Assembly (NCBI GenBank): GCA_963777855.1
Contig: CAVZRW010000013.1
Coordinates: forward strand, 124,001-188,000
Direction: 5' to 3'
Source of the DNA: Prado023 sp963777855
GTDB taxonomy: Bacteria; Actinomycetota; Actinomycetes; S36-B12; CAIYMF01
DNA length: 64,000 nt
How positions within the stretch are numbered: position 1 is the first letter of the stretch; the number at the start of each line of letters is the position of its first letter. The notes under the pieces were generated by a model. That model was not told where the DNA came from. It saw nothing but the letters and a program-made list of their open reading frames with translations, and made no database searches. The position numbers were made by a program, and so were the translations under genes. Positions 49,637 through 58,568 of the stretch are shown here, one piece after another.

Positions 49637-49861
49637 GCGCCGAACCGTACCCCCACCCGACCCGCACGCCAGTCCCGCCGCCACGGCCCCGCATTCACGC
49701 CGCTACGTGCCGCAGAGCTCCCGCCGCGGCAGGGACCCTCCCGGGCGGCGTGGAGGTTCTTGCCCTTGCCGGAGGGTCTGCGCCTCGGCGGGACCGTGGG
49801 CAGGCGGTGGCCCGGGCGAGGGTGCAGTGGGTGCGGGGCGCGGCGAGGTGCTGGCCGGGCG

Positions 49862-49946
49862 GCGGGGTGGCGGGGTGGCGGGGGAGCGGCGGGTGGCGGG
49901 GTGGGGTGCGGGGTGGCGGGGTGGGGTGCCGGGTGGGGCGGTGGCG
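49862..49946. repeat. G-rich imperfect GCGGGGTG repeats
   Basis: Degenerate tandem copies of GCGGGGTG/GGGTG fill the 332-bp gap between the divergent HAD and thioesterase genes and end 10 bp before the thioesterase -10 box. A weak inverted repeat, GACCCTCC/GGAGGGTC (49734-49741 and 49771-49778), lies further upstream. No gene is apparent in the gap. Confidence 0.7.
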
Positions 49947-49968
49947 TGGGCCGAGTAGCGTCGCGGGC

Positions 49969-50418
49969 ATGGATTTCGCCTCCCTCGTCGCGCAGATGCC
50001 CACCGCCGTCCCGATGGTCGGGACGATGAACCTCGAGTTCCTCGAGCTCGACCCCCAGCGGGTCGTGCTGCGCCTGCCCGACCATCCTCAGTACCGCAAC
50101 CACGTCGGCGGACCGCACGCCGGGGCCATGTTCACGCTGGCCGAGACTGCCACCGGGGCGATCGTGCTGGGCAACTTCGGCATGCACATGAATCGGATGA
50201 CGCCTCTGCCGGTGGACGCCAGCATCCAGTTCAAGCGCGTGGCCCTCGGCCCGCTCTACGCCGAGGCCCTGCTCCACGACACCCCGGCCTCGATCCTCGA
50301 GCGCCTCGACGCCGGCGAGCGCCCGGAGTTCCGCATCGAGGTCACCCTGGCCATGGAGGACTGGACGACCACCGGCACCGCCAGCTTCCTCTGGACCCTG
50401 CGCCCCAACCGCCGCTGA
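49969..50418 (+). CDS. Hotdog-fold thioesterase-like protein (DUF4442)
   Basis: 149-residue single hotdog domain. NHVGGPHAGAMFTLAETATG forms the central helix region, and the PLPVDASIQFKRVALGPLYAEA strand pattern is as in YiiD/DUF4442 proteins. Probably an acyl-CoA thioesterase; no substrate can be assigned. TAGCGT (49956-49961) lies 7 nt before the ATG, predicting leaderless translation. A very long hairpin follows. Confidence 0.78.
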   Translation: MDFASLVAQMPTAVPMVGTMNLEFLELDPQRVVLRLPDHPQYRNHVGGPHAGAMFTLAETATGAIVLGNFGMHMNRMTPLPVDASIQFKRVALGPLYAEALLHDTPASILERLDAGERPEFRIEVTLAMEDWTTTGTASFLWTLRPNRR

Positions 50419-50437
50419 CCCGCCGCCCCCCACCGGA

Positions 50438-50509
50438 CGCAGACTCTCCACGTCTTCGCCGATTCTCCCGGAGAGACGGGAGAATCGGCGAAGAGCGGGA
50501 GAGTCTGCG
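50438..50509. terminator. 72-nt near-perfect hairpin between convergent genes
   Basis: The outer 12-bp stem (50438-50449 with 50498-50509) and inner 18-bp stem (50453-50470 with 50477-50494) are both perfect. They are separated by a 3x3 internal loop and closed by the hexaloop GAGAGA. It starts 20 nt after the thioesterase stop and ends 1 nt from the EF-G2 stop codon, so it serves both strands. Confidence 0.8.
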
Positions 50510-50510
50510 G

Positions 50511-52673
50511 TCAGTGCTTGGCTGCTGCGGCGGCGGTGGCCGCGTCGATGACCTTCTTCGCGATCTGGGCGGGCATAGGCTCGTGGCCGATGTACTCGCG
50601 GGTGAAGGTTCCCGTCCCATGGGACAACGAGCGCAGCTCGATCGCGTAGCGCGTCAGCTCCAGCTCGGGCACCTCGGCGCGGATCAGCGTCCGGCCGTTG
50701 CCTGCGGGCTCACTGCCCGAGACCCGGCCCCGGCGACCCGACAGGTCCCCCATGACCGCGCCGACGTACTCGTCGGAGACCAGCACGCTGACCGCGGCCA
50801 CCGGCTCGAGCATGGCGGTCTGGGTCGCCGCGGCGGCCTCCTTGAGCGCCAGTGACCCGGCCATCTGGAAGGCCATGTCCGAGGAGTCCACGGAGTGCGA
50901 CTTGCCGTCGGTGAGCGTCACCTGGATGTCGACCACGGGGTACCCGGCGACCAGGCCGCGGTCCATCTGGGTGCGCACGCCCTTCTCGACCGAGGGGATG
51001 AACTGCCGAGGTACCGCGCCGCCGACGACCTTGTCCACGAACTGGAAGCCCGAGCCGGCAGGAAGCGGCGTGACCTCGATGTCGCAGACCGCGTACTGGC
51101 CGTGGCCGCCGGACTGCTTGACGTGGCGGCCGTGCCCCCTGGCAGGCGCGGCAAAGGTCTCGCGCAGGGAGACGCGCAGCTCCTCGGAGTCCACGGCCAC
51201 GCCGTAGCGCGTGCGCAGCCGATCCAGCAGCACGTCGACGTGCGCCTCGCCCATGCACCAGAGCACCAGCTGGCCGGTCTCGGCGTTACGGTCCAGGCGC
51301 ATGGTCGCGTCCTCGGCCACGAGCCGACCGAGGGCCGCGCCGAGCTTGTCGTCGTCGGCCTTCGACCGGGCCACGATGGCCACCGGCAGCAGCGCGTCGG
51401 GCATGACCCACGGCTCCATCAGCAGCGGGGCGTCCTTGTCCGAGAGCGTGTCGCCGGTCTCGGCGCGGGTCAGCTTGGCCACGGCGACGATGTCGCCGGC
51501 GATCCCGCGGTCGATGCTGCGCTGCACCTTGCCCAGCGGGCTGGACAGGGCACCCACGCGCTCGTCGAGGTCGTGGTCCTCGTGGCCGTGCCCGGGGGTG
51601 AAGTGCCCGGAGACGTGGACCACCGTGTCGGGCACGAGGGTCCCGGAGAACACGCGCACGAGCGACAGCCGCCCGACGTAGGGGTCGGTCGTGGTCTTCA
51701 CGACCTCGGCGCACAGGGTGCCGGCCGGGTCGCAGTCCAGCGGGCCGCGGGGCTCGCCCTCGGGGGTGGTCACCGGGGGCAGCGGGTGCTCCAGGGGGGA
51801 CGGGAATCCGCGCACGACGAGGTCGAGCACCTCGGCCGTGCCCAGCCCGCCGACCTCGACCGCGGTGCCGATCACCGGGTAGAACGAGCCGCGCGCCACC
51901 GCCTTCTCCAGGTCGGCCACCAGCGTGTCGGTGTCGATGTGCTCGCCGGCCAGGTAGCGGTCCATGAGGGTCTCGTCCTCGCTCTCGGCGATGATCCCCT
52001 CGATCAGGCTGGCACGGGTGCTCTCGATCAGCTCCACGTGCTGGGCCTCGGGATCGCGGTCGACCCGGGTGCCGGAGGAGTAGTCGTGGATCCGCTCGGT
52101 GAGCAGGTCGATGAAGCCCGCGGGCGTGCCGTCGTCGGCGTGCACGGGCAGCATCAGCGGCATCACGCCCTCGCCGAACAACCGCTGGCTGATCGCCACC
52201 AGCTCGTCGAAGTCCGCACGCGCGTGGTCCAGGCGGGTCACCACGACCGCGCGGGGCATGCCCACCGCGGCGCACTCCTCCCAGAGCATCTGGGTGCCGC
52301 CGTCGATGCCGTCCACGGCCGAGACCACGAACAGCGCGGCGTCGGCCGCGCGCAGCCCGGCGCGCAGGTCGCCGACGAAGTCGGCGTAGCCGGGGGTGTC
52401 CAGGAAGTTGACCTTCACGCCGTCGACGACGGCCGGGGCCAGGGCGAGCCCGACGGAGCGCTGCTGGCGCACCTCGGCCTCGTCGAAGTCCGACACTGTG
52501 GTGCCCTCCGTCGTGCGCCCCGCGCGCTGGATCGTGCCTGTGGCGGCGAGCATCGCCTCGAGCAGGGTGGTCTTCCCCGCTCCGGAGGGGCCCACCAGCA
52601 CCACGTTGCGGATCTGCGCGGGGCTGGTCGGTGCCGGGACCGAACCACCGCCTGTCGTGTTCGCCTGAGCCAT
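50511..52673 (-). CDS. fusA2: Elongation factor G-like protein (EF-G2 type)
   Basis: 720-residue translational GTPase paralogue. The P-loop is GPSGAGKTT rather than the GHIDAGKTT of EF-G/EF-Tu, G3 is DTPGYADF, and the G4 motif NKxD is replaced by TRLDHARAD. Domains II-V are recognisable (QYAVCDIEVTPLPAGSGFQFV, DKVVGGAVPRQFI, VEKGVRTQMDRGLVAGYPVVDI). This matches actinobacterial EF-G2 (Rv0120c-like), which is dispensable and of unclear role. I chose the start at 52673 (MAQANTTGGG) over an upstream in-frame ATG because of GAAAGGG upstream. It is monocistronic, divergent from the pgsA operon. Confidence 0.88.
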   Translation of the reverse strand: MAQANTTGGGSVPAPTSPAQIRNVVLVGPSGAGKTTLLEAMLAATGTIQRAGRTTEGTTVSDFDEAEVRQQRSVGLALAPAVVDGVKVNFLDTPGYADFVGDLRAGLRAADAALFVVSAVDGIDGGTQMLWEECAAVGMPRAVVVTRLDHARADFDELVAISQRLFGEGVMPLMLPVHADDGTPAGFIDLLTERIHDYSSGTRVDRDPEAQHVELIESTRASLIEGIIAESEDETLMDRYLAGEHIDTDTLVADLEKAVARGSFYPVIGTAVEVGGLGTAEVLDLVVRGFPSPLEHPLPPVTTPEGEPRGPLDCDPAGTLCAEVVKTTTDPYVGRLSLVRVFSGTLVPDTVVHVSGHFTPGHGHEDHDLDERVGALSSPLGKVQRSIDRGIAGDIVAVAKLTRAETGDTLSDKDAPLLMEPWVMPDALLPVAIVARSKADDDKLGAALGRLVAEDATMRLDRNAETGQLVLWCMGEAHVDVLLDRLRTRYGVAVDSEELRVSLRETFAAPARGHGRHVKQSGGHGQYAVCDIEVTPLPAGSGFQFVDKVVGGAVPRQFIPSVEKGVRTQMDRGLVAGYPVVDIQVTLTDGKSHSVDSSDMAFQMAGSLALKEAAAATQTAMLEPVAAVSVLVSDEYVGAVMGDLSGRRGRVSGSEPAGNGRTLIRAEVPELELTRYAIELRSLSHGTGTFTREYIGHEPMPAQIAKKVIDAATAAAAAKH

Positions 52674-52804
52674 GGTGATGCCCTTTCTGGTCGCGGTCGT
52701 GCGCTGACGGGGACAGCCTCGCAACAGGGACCTTCGTCCCTCGCACGCGGGGTCCGCTGCTGGTCCGCCCCCTGCCGGTCGATTCTCGCTACGATCCGGT
52801 CCTG

Positions 52805-53443
52805 ATGCTGAACAACCAGGAAGCTCGAGGGGTCATCGCTCCAGTCGTGGAGCCCGTGGCCAAGGCCCTGCTGCGCATCGGGGTCACCCCCGACATGGTC
52901 ACGCTGACCGGCACCACGCTGACGGTCCTCACGGCGCTGATCCTCATCCCCCAGGGCCGGTTCATCCCGGCTGTGGTGCTGCTGTTCCTCTTCGTCTCCG
53001 CCGACGTGCTCGACGGGACGATGGCCCGGCTCACCGGAACCCAGGGCCCGTGGGGCGCCTGGTTCGACGCGACCCTGGACAGGGTGGCCGACGGTGCGAT
53101 CTTCGGCGGGGTGCTCATCTGGGCGGCCTGGCACTCCGACACGCTCACGACGATCCTGGCCTGGGTGTGCCTGGTCGGCGGGGCGACCATCAGCTACGCG
53201 AAGGCGCGCGCGGAGGCCGTGGGCGCCACGGCGAACGGCGGCATCGCGGAGCGGGCCGAGCGGATGATCCTGCTGGCCGTCGGCGCGATCCTCCTGCAGT
53301 TCGTCTCCTGGGGGATGACCGCAGCGCTGGCGGTGCTGGCCGTGCTGACCGTGATCACCGTGTTCCAGCGCGGCCTGGACGTGCGCAGCCAGCTCAAGCC
53401 CCTCAACGGGCAGGCACCCGCGGCACCCGCCGCCGAGCAGTGA
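52805..53443 (+). CDS. pgsA: Phosphatidylinositol phosphate synthase
   Basis: 212-residue membrane CDP-alcohol phosphatidyltransferase with about six hydrophobic segments. The signature is DVLDGTMAR ... G ... FDATLDRVADG. It heads the conserved pgsA-patA-pimA order of mycobacteria and relatives, which identifies it as the synthase joining CDP-diacylglycerol and inositol 3-phosphate. TACGAT (52790-52795) lies 9 nt before the ATG, so the operon may start with a very short or no leader. Confidence 0.9.
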   Translation: MLNNQEARGVIAPVVEPVAKALLRIGVTPDMVTLTGTTLTVLTALILIPQGRFIPAVVLLFLFVSADVLDGTMARLTGTQGPWGAWFDATLDRVADGAIFGGVLIWAAWHSDTLTTILAWVCLVGGATISYAKARAEAVGATANGGIAERAERMILLAVGAILLQFVSWGMTAALAVLAVLTVITVFQRGLDVRSQLKPLNGQAPAAPAAEQ

Positions 53444-53450
53444 GCCCGCG

Positions 53451-54389
53451 GTGAAGGAGCAGGCGACCTACCTGGCCTACGCCGGCGGCTGGCGGGCCGT
53501 GCGCCTCATGCCGGAGTCGGCGGCCTACGCGATGTTCGACCAGCTGGCCGACCAGCAGTGGCGCAGCCGTTCGGCCGCGGTGCGCCGGCTGGAGGCGAAC
53601 CTGGTCCGGGTGCTGGGCGAGGTGCCCGAGGAGCGGCTGCGGGAGGTCTCCCGGGCCGGGATGCGCTCCTACATGCGCTACTGGTGCGACGCCTTCCGGT
53701 TGCCCGGGTGGGACACCGCGCGGGTCGACTCGTTCCGACTCGACCGGTCGGAGCGCCTGGTCGACCCGGTGGCCTCGGGCCGGGGCGTGGTCGCCGCGCT
53801 GCCGCACATGGGCAACTGGGACCATGCCGGTGCGTGGGCCAGCCGCGCGATCTCGCAGGTGGTCACCGTGGCCGAGCGACTGGAGCCGGTGCGCCTGTTC
53901 GACGCGTTCGTGGCCTTCCGCGAGGACCTGGGCATGCGGATCCTCGGCCTCGGTGACACCGGGGTCTACGAGGCGCTTGCCGAGGCCGCCTCGGGTGGGG
54001 GCCTGGTGGCGCTGCTGGCCGACCGGGACCTCTCGGCCAAGGGGATCGACGTGACCTTCTTCGGCCAGGCCGCGCGGTTCCCGGCCGGTCCGGCGGCGCT
54101 GGCCGTCGACACGGGCGCCGCGCTGCACCCGGTCTCGCTGTACTGGTGCGACGGGGTGAACGGCGGCGAGGTGCTGGCCGAGGTGGTGCCCCCGACGACC
54201 GGGGACCGCGCCTCGCGCATCCGCGCCGCGACCCAGGGCGTGGCCACCGCGCTCGAGGCGGCGATCGCCGAGCACCCCGAGGACTGGCACATGCTCCAGC
54301 GGCTGTGGCTGGCCGACCTCGACCCAGCCCGGTTGGCCGCCAGCGACTCCGCGGGGGGCCACGCCACCGACGACGGGCCGGGCGCCTGA
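53451..54389 (+). CDS. patA: Phosphatidylinositol mannoside acyltransferase
   Basis: 312-residue LPLAT/HtrB-family acyltransferase that acylates the mannose of phosphatidylinositol mannosides at the cytoplasmic membrane face. The HxxxxD active site is His119-Asp124 in LPHMGNWDHAG. ALLADRDLSAKGIDVTFFG and a PAGPAALAVDTGAALHPV segment follow as in PatA/HtrB. The GTG start lies 7 nt after the pgsA stop; its own stop overlaps the pimA start (TGATG). Confidence 0.92.
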   Translation: MKEQATYLAYAGGWRAVRLMPESAAYAMFDQLADQQWRSRSAAVRRLEANLVRVLGEVPEERLREVSRAGMRSYMRYWCDAFRLPGWDTARVDSFRLDRSERLVDPVASGRGVVAALPHMGNWDHAGAWASRAISQVVTVAERLEPVRLFDAFVAFREDLGMRILGLGDTGVYEALAEAASGGGLVALLADRDLSAKGIDVTFFGQAARFPAGPAALAVDTGAALHPVSLYWCDGVNGGEVLAEVVPPTTGDRASRIRAATQGVATALEAAIAEHPEDWHMLQRLWLADLDPARLAASDSAGGHATDDGPGA

Positions 54390-55591
54390 TGCGTGTCGGC
54401 CTGGTCTGCCCGTACGCCTGGGACACCCCGGGCGGGGTCGCCGCGCATATCCACGACCTGCGCCTGGCCCTGATCCGCCTCGGCCACGAGGCCGAGATCC
54501 TTGCCCCGGCCGACGACGAGGACGCGCTGCCCGAGTACGTCACCAACGGGGGCAAGCCGATCTCGATCAGCTCGAACGGGTCCGTGGCCAAGATCAACTT
54601 CGGACCCGGTGCGGCCACCCGGGCCCGCCGCTGGGTCAAGGACGGCGAGTTCGACATCCTGCACGTGCACGAGCCGGCCGGGCCGACGCTGTCGATCCTG
54701 TCCATCTGGGTCTCGACCGGGCCGATCGTGGCCACGTGGCACGCGAGCCTGGCCTCCTCGCGGCGCGAGCTCAACGCGATGGCCCCGATCGTGCGCAGCG
54801 CGATGGAGAAGATCCGCGCCCGCATCGCGGTCAGCGAGTACGCGCGTCGCTCCCTGGTGGAGTACACCGGCGGGGATGCCGTGCTGATCCCCAACGGCGT
54901 CGACTGCAGCCAGTACGTGGGCGACGAGCCCCTGCCGGGGCGCAGCCGGGGCCACGACACCGTCATGTTCCTGGGCCGCATCGACGAGCCGCGCAAGGGC
55001 CTGCCGATCCTGCTGGCGGCGCTGCCGCGGGTCATCGAGCGCTTCCCGGACGTGAACCTGCTGGTCGCCGGGCCGGGCGACGTCGACGAGGTGCGCGCCT
55101 CGATCGACCCCGCGCTCGTGGAGCGGGTGGAGTTCCTCGGCCTGGTCAGCGAGCAGGACAAGGCCCGCGCCCTGCACTCGGCCGACGTCTACGTGGCCCC
55201 GAACACCGGCGGCGAGTCGTTCGGGATCATCCTGCTCGAGGCGATGGCCGCCGGCGCCCCGGTGCTGGCCAGCGACATCGAGGCGTTCCAGCGGGTGCTC
55301 GACGAGGGCCGGGCCGGCGTGCACTTCCGCAACGAGGACCACGACGACCTCGCCGAGCAGCTGATCGCCCTGCTCGGGGACCCGGCCCGCCGGGATGCCC
55401 TGCGCACGGCGGGGCGGGCCCGGGCGCTGCAGTTCGACTGGGCCACGGTCGCGCGCAGCATCGTCGAGGTCTACCAGAGCGTCACGCCGGGCGGGGAGAA
55501 GGTCGAGGCTGATCTCTCCGGGCAGTTCTGGGGCCGCCTGCCGCTGCGGCGGCCGAGCTGGAGTGGTGAGTCCGAGGAGGAGTCGCCGTGA
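54389..55591 (+). CDS. pimA: Phosphatidylinositol alpha-mannosyltransferase
   Basis: 400-residue GT4 (GT-B fold) enzyme that adds the first mannose from GDP-mannose to phosphatidylinositol. The N-terminal VGLVCPYAWDTPGGVAAHIHDL contains the membrane/lipid-binding Rossmann start. HVHEPAGPTLSI, IPNGVDCSQY, FLGRIDEPRKGLPILL and the donor-binding NTGGESFGIILLEAMAAG are diagnostic. About 20 extra C-terminal residues extend beyond the fold. Coupled to patA upstream and to the next gene (GTGA overlap). Confidence 0.95.
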   Translation: MRVGLVCPYAWDTPGGVAAHIHDLRLALIRLGHEAEILAPADDEDALPEYVTNGGKPISISSNGSVAKINFGPGAATRARRWVKDGEFDILHVHEPAGPTLSILSIWVSTGPIVATWHASLASSRRELNAMAPIVRSAMEKIRARIAVSEYARRSLVEYTGGDAVLIPNGVDCSQYVGDEPLPGRSRGHDTVMFLGRIDEPRKGLPILLAALPRVIERFPDVNLLVAGPGDVDEVRASIDPALVERVEFLGLVSEQDKARALHSADVYVAPNTGGESFGIILLEAMAAGAPVLASDIEAFQRVLDEGRAGVHFRNEDHDDLAEQLIALLGDPARRDALRTAGRARALQFDWATVARSIVEVYQSVTPGGEKVEADLSGQFWGRLPLRRPSWSGESEEESP

Positions 55592-56145
55592 AGGTGGACC
55601 TCGGCTGGCTGATCCTCATCGGGCTGCTGGTGGCCTTCGTGCTGTGGCGCCTGAGTGCCCTGGCTGGGCGCCTGGACCGCCTGCACCACCGCATCGAGCT
55701 GGCGCGGGCCTCACTGGACGCCCAGCTCACGCGACGGGCCCGGGCCGTGGAGGCCCTGGCCACCTCGGGCCTGCTGGACCCGGCCAGCTCCATCGTGCTG
55801 GCCCGTGCGGCCAGCAACTCGCGCAACGCCGACCCGGCCGACGAGATCGAGCGCGGGGTCGTGGAGTCCGAGCTCAGCCGTGACCTGCGCGAGGTGTTCG
55901 CCGATCCGGATGTGATGCCAGTGCTCAGCTCCTCCCCGGAGGGCGAGGAGCTGATCGCCGACCTGCGGGCGGCGTGCTCCCAGGTGGCGCTGGCCCGCAG
56001 GTTCCACAACGACGGCGTCCAGGCCGCCCGGTTGCTGCGTCAGGGCCGGCTCGTGCGCTGGTTCCGGCTGGCCGGAAGCGCCGCCCCCCCGACGACCTTC
56101 GAGATGGACGACCAGCCCCCGCCGAGCCTGGGTGCGGTCGGCTGA
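55588..56145 (+). CDS. LemA-like single-pass membrane protein
   Basis: 185-residue protein with one N-terminal membrane helix (LGWLILIGLLVAFVLW) followed by a long helical region (LAGRLDRLHHRIELARASLDAQ; VALARRFHNDGVQAARLL). The helix-RRFHNDGV pattern resembles LemA-family proteins (YNxxV-type segment), though weakly. The function is unknown. Its GTG overlaps the pimA stop, so it belongs to the PIM operon and probably acts at the membrane. Confidence 0.7.
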   Translation: MKVDLGWLILIGLLVAFVLWRLSALAGRLDRLHHRIELARASLDAQLTRRARAVEALATSGLLDPASSIVLARAASNSRNADPADEIERGVVESELSRDLREVFADPDVMPVLSSSPEGEELIADLRAACSQVALARRFHNDGVQAARLLRQGRLVRWFRLAGSAAPPTTFEMDDQPPPSLGAVG

Positions 56146-56218
56146 CGCGCGGTTTCGTGCGAGCCACCCGGAGCACGTAACCTAAGGGGCGAACGTCCCG
56201 ACCTGCGCAGGAGACCCC

Positions 56219-57127
56219 GTGAGCAGCACGCCCCAGACCCCCGCACCCGCCGTTGGCACCGACCGCGTCAAGCGCGGCATGGCCGAGATGCTCAAGGGCG
56301 GGGTGATCATGGACGTGGTCAACGCCGAGCAGGCCCGGATCGCCGAGGACGCGGGCGCCGTGGCCGTGATGGCCCTCGAGCGGGTTCCCGCCGACATCCG
56401 CGCCCAGGGCGGGGTGTCGCGGATGAGCGACCCCGACATGATCGAGGGGATCATCGACGCCGTCTCGATCCCGGTCATGGCCAAGGCGCGCATCGGGCAC
56501 TTCGTCGAGGCCCAGGTCCTCGAGGCCCTCGGCGTGGACTACATCGACGAGTCCGAGGTGCTGACCCCGGCCGACTACACCCACCACATCGACAAGTGGG
56601 CGTTCACCGTCCCCTTCGTCTGCGGCGCGACCAACCTGGGCGAGGCCCTGCGCCGGATCACCGAGGGTGCGGCGATGATCCGCTCCAAGGGCGAGGCCGG
56701 CACCGGCGACGTCTCGAACGCCACCACGCACATGCGCTCCATCCGCGGCGAGATCAAGCGGCTGTCGTCGATGAGCCACGACGAGCTGTACGTGGCAGCC
56801 AAGGAGCTCTCGGCCCCCTACGCCCTGGTCAAGGAGGTCGCCGAGCGCGGCGCGCTGCCGGTGGTGCTGTTCACCGCCGGTGGCATCGCCACGCCGGCTG
56901 ATGCGGCCATGATGATGCAGCTCGGCGCCGACGGCGTCTTCGTCGGCTCGGGGATCTTCAAGTCCGGGAACCCGGCGCAGCGTGCCGACGCGATCGTCCA
57001 GGCGACCCTGCACTACAACGACCCGGGGATCATCGCGAAGGTGTCCCGCGGCCTCGGCGAGGCGATGGTCGGGATCAACGTCGAGGAGATCCCGGAGCCG
57101 CACCGCCTGGCTGAGCGCGGCTGGTGA
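56219..57127 (+). CDS. pdxS: Pyridoxal 5'-phosphate synthase subunit PdxS
   Basis: 302-residue synthase subunit making PLP from ribose 5-phosphate, glyceraldehyde 3-phosphate and ammonia. GGVIMDVVN holds the catalytic Asp32. Lys89 (VMAKARIGH) forms the substrate imine and Lys157 (IRSKGEAGTG) is the second active-site lysine. ESEVLTPADYTHHIDKW and FTAGGIATPADAA are typical. GGAGA is 7 nt before the GTG start; a TAACCT -10-like box is at 56178-56183. The stop overlaps the pdxT start. Confidence 0.96.
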   Translation: MSSTPQTPAPAVGTDRVKRGMAEMLKGGVIMDVVNAEQARIAEDAGAVAVMALERVPADIRAQGGVSRMSDPDMIEGIIDAVSIPVMAKARIGHFVEAQVLEALGVDYIDESEVLTPADYTHHIDKWAFTVPFVCGATNLGEALRRITEGAAMIRSKGEAGTGDVSNATTHMRSIRGEIKRLSSMSHDELYVAAKELSAPYALVKEVAERGALPVVLFTAGGIATPADAAMMMQLGADGVFVGSGIFKSGNPAQRADAIVQATLHYNDPGIIAKVSRGLGEAMVGINVEEIPEPHRLAERGW

Positions 57128-57726
57128 CCCGGCCCCGGATCGGGGTCCTGGCGCTGCAGGGGGATGTCCGCGAGCACGTGGGGGCGTTGGCCGCGGTGGG
57201 TGCCGACGCGGTGCCGGTCCGCGACGCTGCGGGCCTGGCCGGCGTCAGCGGACTCGTGCTCCCCGGCGGGGAGTCGACGACGATCTCCATGCTCGCGGTG
57301 CGCTGGGGCCTGATGGAGCCGCTGCGCACTGCGGTCGCCGCGGGCCTGCCGGTGTACGGCTCGTGCGCGGGGATGATCCTGCTGGCCGACACCGTTCTGG
57401 ACGGCCGCGCCGACCAGCAGGGGATCGGCGGGATCGACATGGTCGTGCGGCGCAACGCCTTCGGCCGCCAGGTCGATTCGTTCGAGGCCGACGTTGCCTT
57501 CCCGGCCGTGGGCGAGCCGCCCATCCGCGCGGTGTTCATCCGGGCCCCGTGGGTGGAGTCGGTCGGGCCTGGCGTCGAGGTTCTCGCCACCGTGCCGGGG
57601 ACGCCGGAGGATAGGATCGTCGCCGTTCGAGCGGGGTCGCTGCTGGCCACCTCGTTCCACCCCGAACTCACCGGAGACCATCGGGTGCACGCGCTGTTCG
57701 CCGACATGGTGCGCCGCGCCGCCTGA
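57124..57726 (+). CDS. pdxT: Pyridoxal 5'-phosphate synthase glutaminase subunit PdxT
   Basis: 200-residue class-I glutaminase that feeds ammonia to PdxS. The catalytic triad is present: Cys81 in YGSCAGMILLA and the His-Glu pair in SFHPELTGD. VLALQGDVREHV and GLVLPGGESTTISML are family hallmarks. The GTG start overlaps the pdxS stop (GTGA), ensuring balanced synthesis of the 12+12 complex. Confidence 0.96.
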   Translation: MTRPRIGVLALQGDVREHVGALAAVGADAVPVRDAAGLAGVSGLVLPGGESTTISMLAVRWGLMEPLRTAVAAGLPVYGSCAGMILLADTVLDGRADQQGIGGIDMVVRRNAFGRQVDSFEADVAFPAVGEPPIRAVFIRAPWVESVGPGVEVLATVPGTPEDRIVAVRAGSLLATSFHPELTGDHRVHALFADMVRRAA

Positions 57727-57741
57727 GCAGAAGGAGCCACC

Positions 57742-58494
57742 ATGTCCGGCCACTCCAAGTGGGCCACCACCAAGCACAAGAAGGCCGCGATCGATGCCAA
57801 GCGCGGCAAGCTGTTCGCGAAGCTGATCAAGAACATCGAGGTCGCGGCGCGCACGGGCGGGGGCGACGTCGACGGCAACCCGACGCTCTACGACGCCATC
57901 CAGAAGGCGAAGAAGAACTCGGTGCCGGCCGACAACATCGACCGTGCGGTCAAGCGCGGATCCGGCGCGGACGCCGGCGGCGCCGACTGGCAGACGATCA
58001 TGTACGAGGGCTACGGGCCCAACGGGGTGGCTGTGCTCGTGGAGTGCCTCACCGACAACCGCAACCGGGCGGCCACCGAGGTGCGCGTGGCGATGACCCG
58101 CAACGGCGGCAGCATGGCCGATCCCGGAAGCGTGTCCTACCTGTTCACCCGCAAGGGCGTCATCATCGTGCCGAAGGCCGAGGGCCTGACCGAGGACGAC
58201 GTGCTGATGGCCGTCCTCGACGCCGGCGCCGAGGAGGTCAACGACCTCGGTGAGGCGTTCGAGGTGATCACCGAGGCCTCGGACATGGTGCCGGCGCGCC
58301 AGGCCCTGCAGGGTGCCGGACTGGACTACGAGTCGGCCGAGGCCGAGTTCGTCGCCTCCGTCGAGGTGACCCTCGATGCCACGGGAGCGGCCAAGATCAT
58401 GCGCCTCGTGGACGCCCTCGAGGACAGCGACGACGTGCAGAACGTGTTCACCAACGCGGACATCCCGGCTGAGGTGCTCGCCGAGATGGAGTGA
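57742..58494 (+). CDS. yebC: YebC/PmpR-family protein
   Basis: 250-residue YebC protein. GHSKWATTKHKKAAIDAKRG at the N-terminus is the family signature, with GPNGVAVLVECLTDNRNR and GSVSYLFTRKGVI following. Long described as a transcriptional regulator; recent work on related proteins supports a role in relieving ribosome stalling at polyproline. AAGGAG is 7 nt upstream of the ATG. The pdxT-yebC order upstream of ruvC is conserved in actinobacteria, here interrupted by two genes. Confidence 0.94.
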   Translation: MSGHSKWATTKHKKAAIDAKRGKLFAKLIKNIEVAARTGGGDVDGNPTLYDAIQKAKKNSVPADNIDRAVKRGSGADAGGADWQTIMYEGYGPNGVAVLVECLTDNRNRAATEVRVAMTRNGGSMADPGSVSYLFTRKGVIIVPKAEGLTEDDVLMAVLDAGAEEVNDLGEAFEVITEASDMVPARQALQGAGLDYESAEAEFVASVEVTLDATGAAKIMRLVDALEDSDDVQNVFTNADIPAEVLAEME

Positions 58495-58568
58495 GCGGTT
58501 CCGCCTACCATCGACTGCAGCAGAGGCGCTACGGTGCGGGGGACCCGGGCCGACAGGAGTGACACGTC

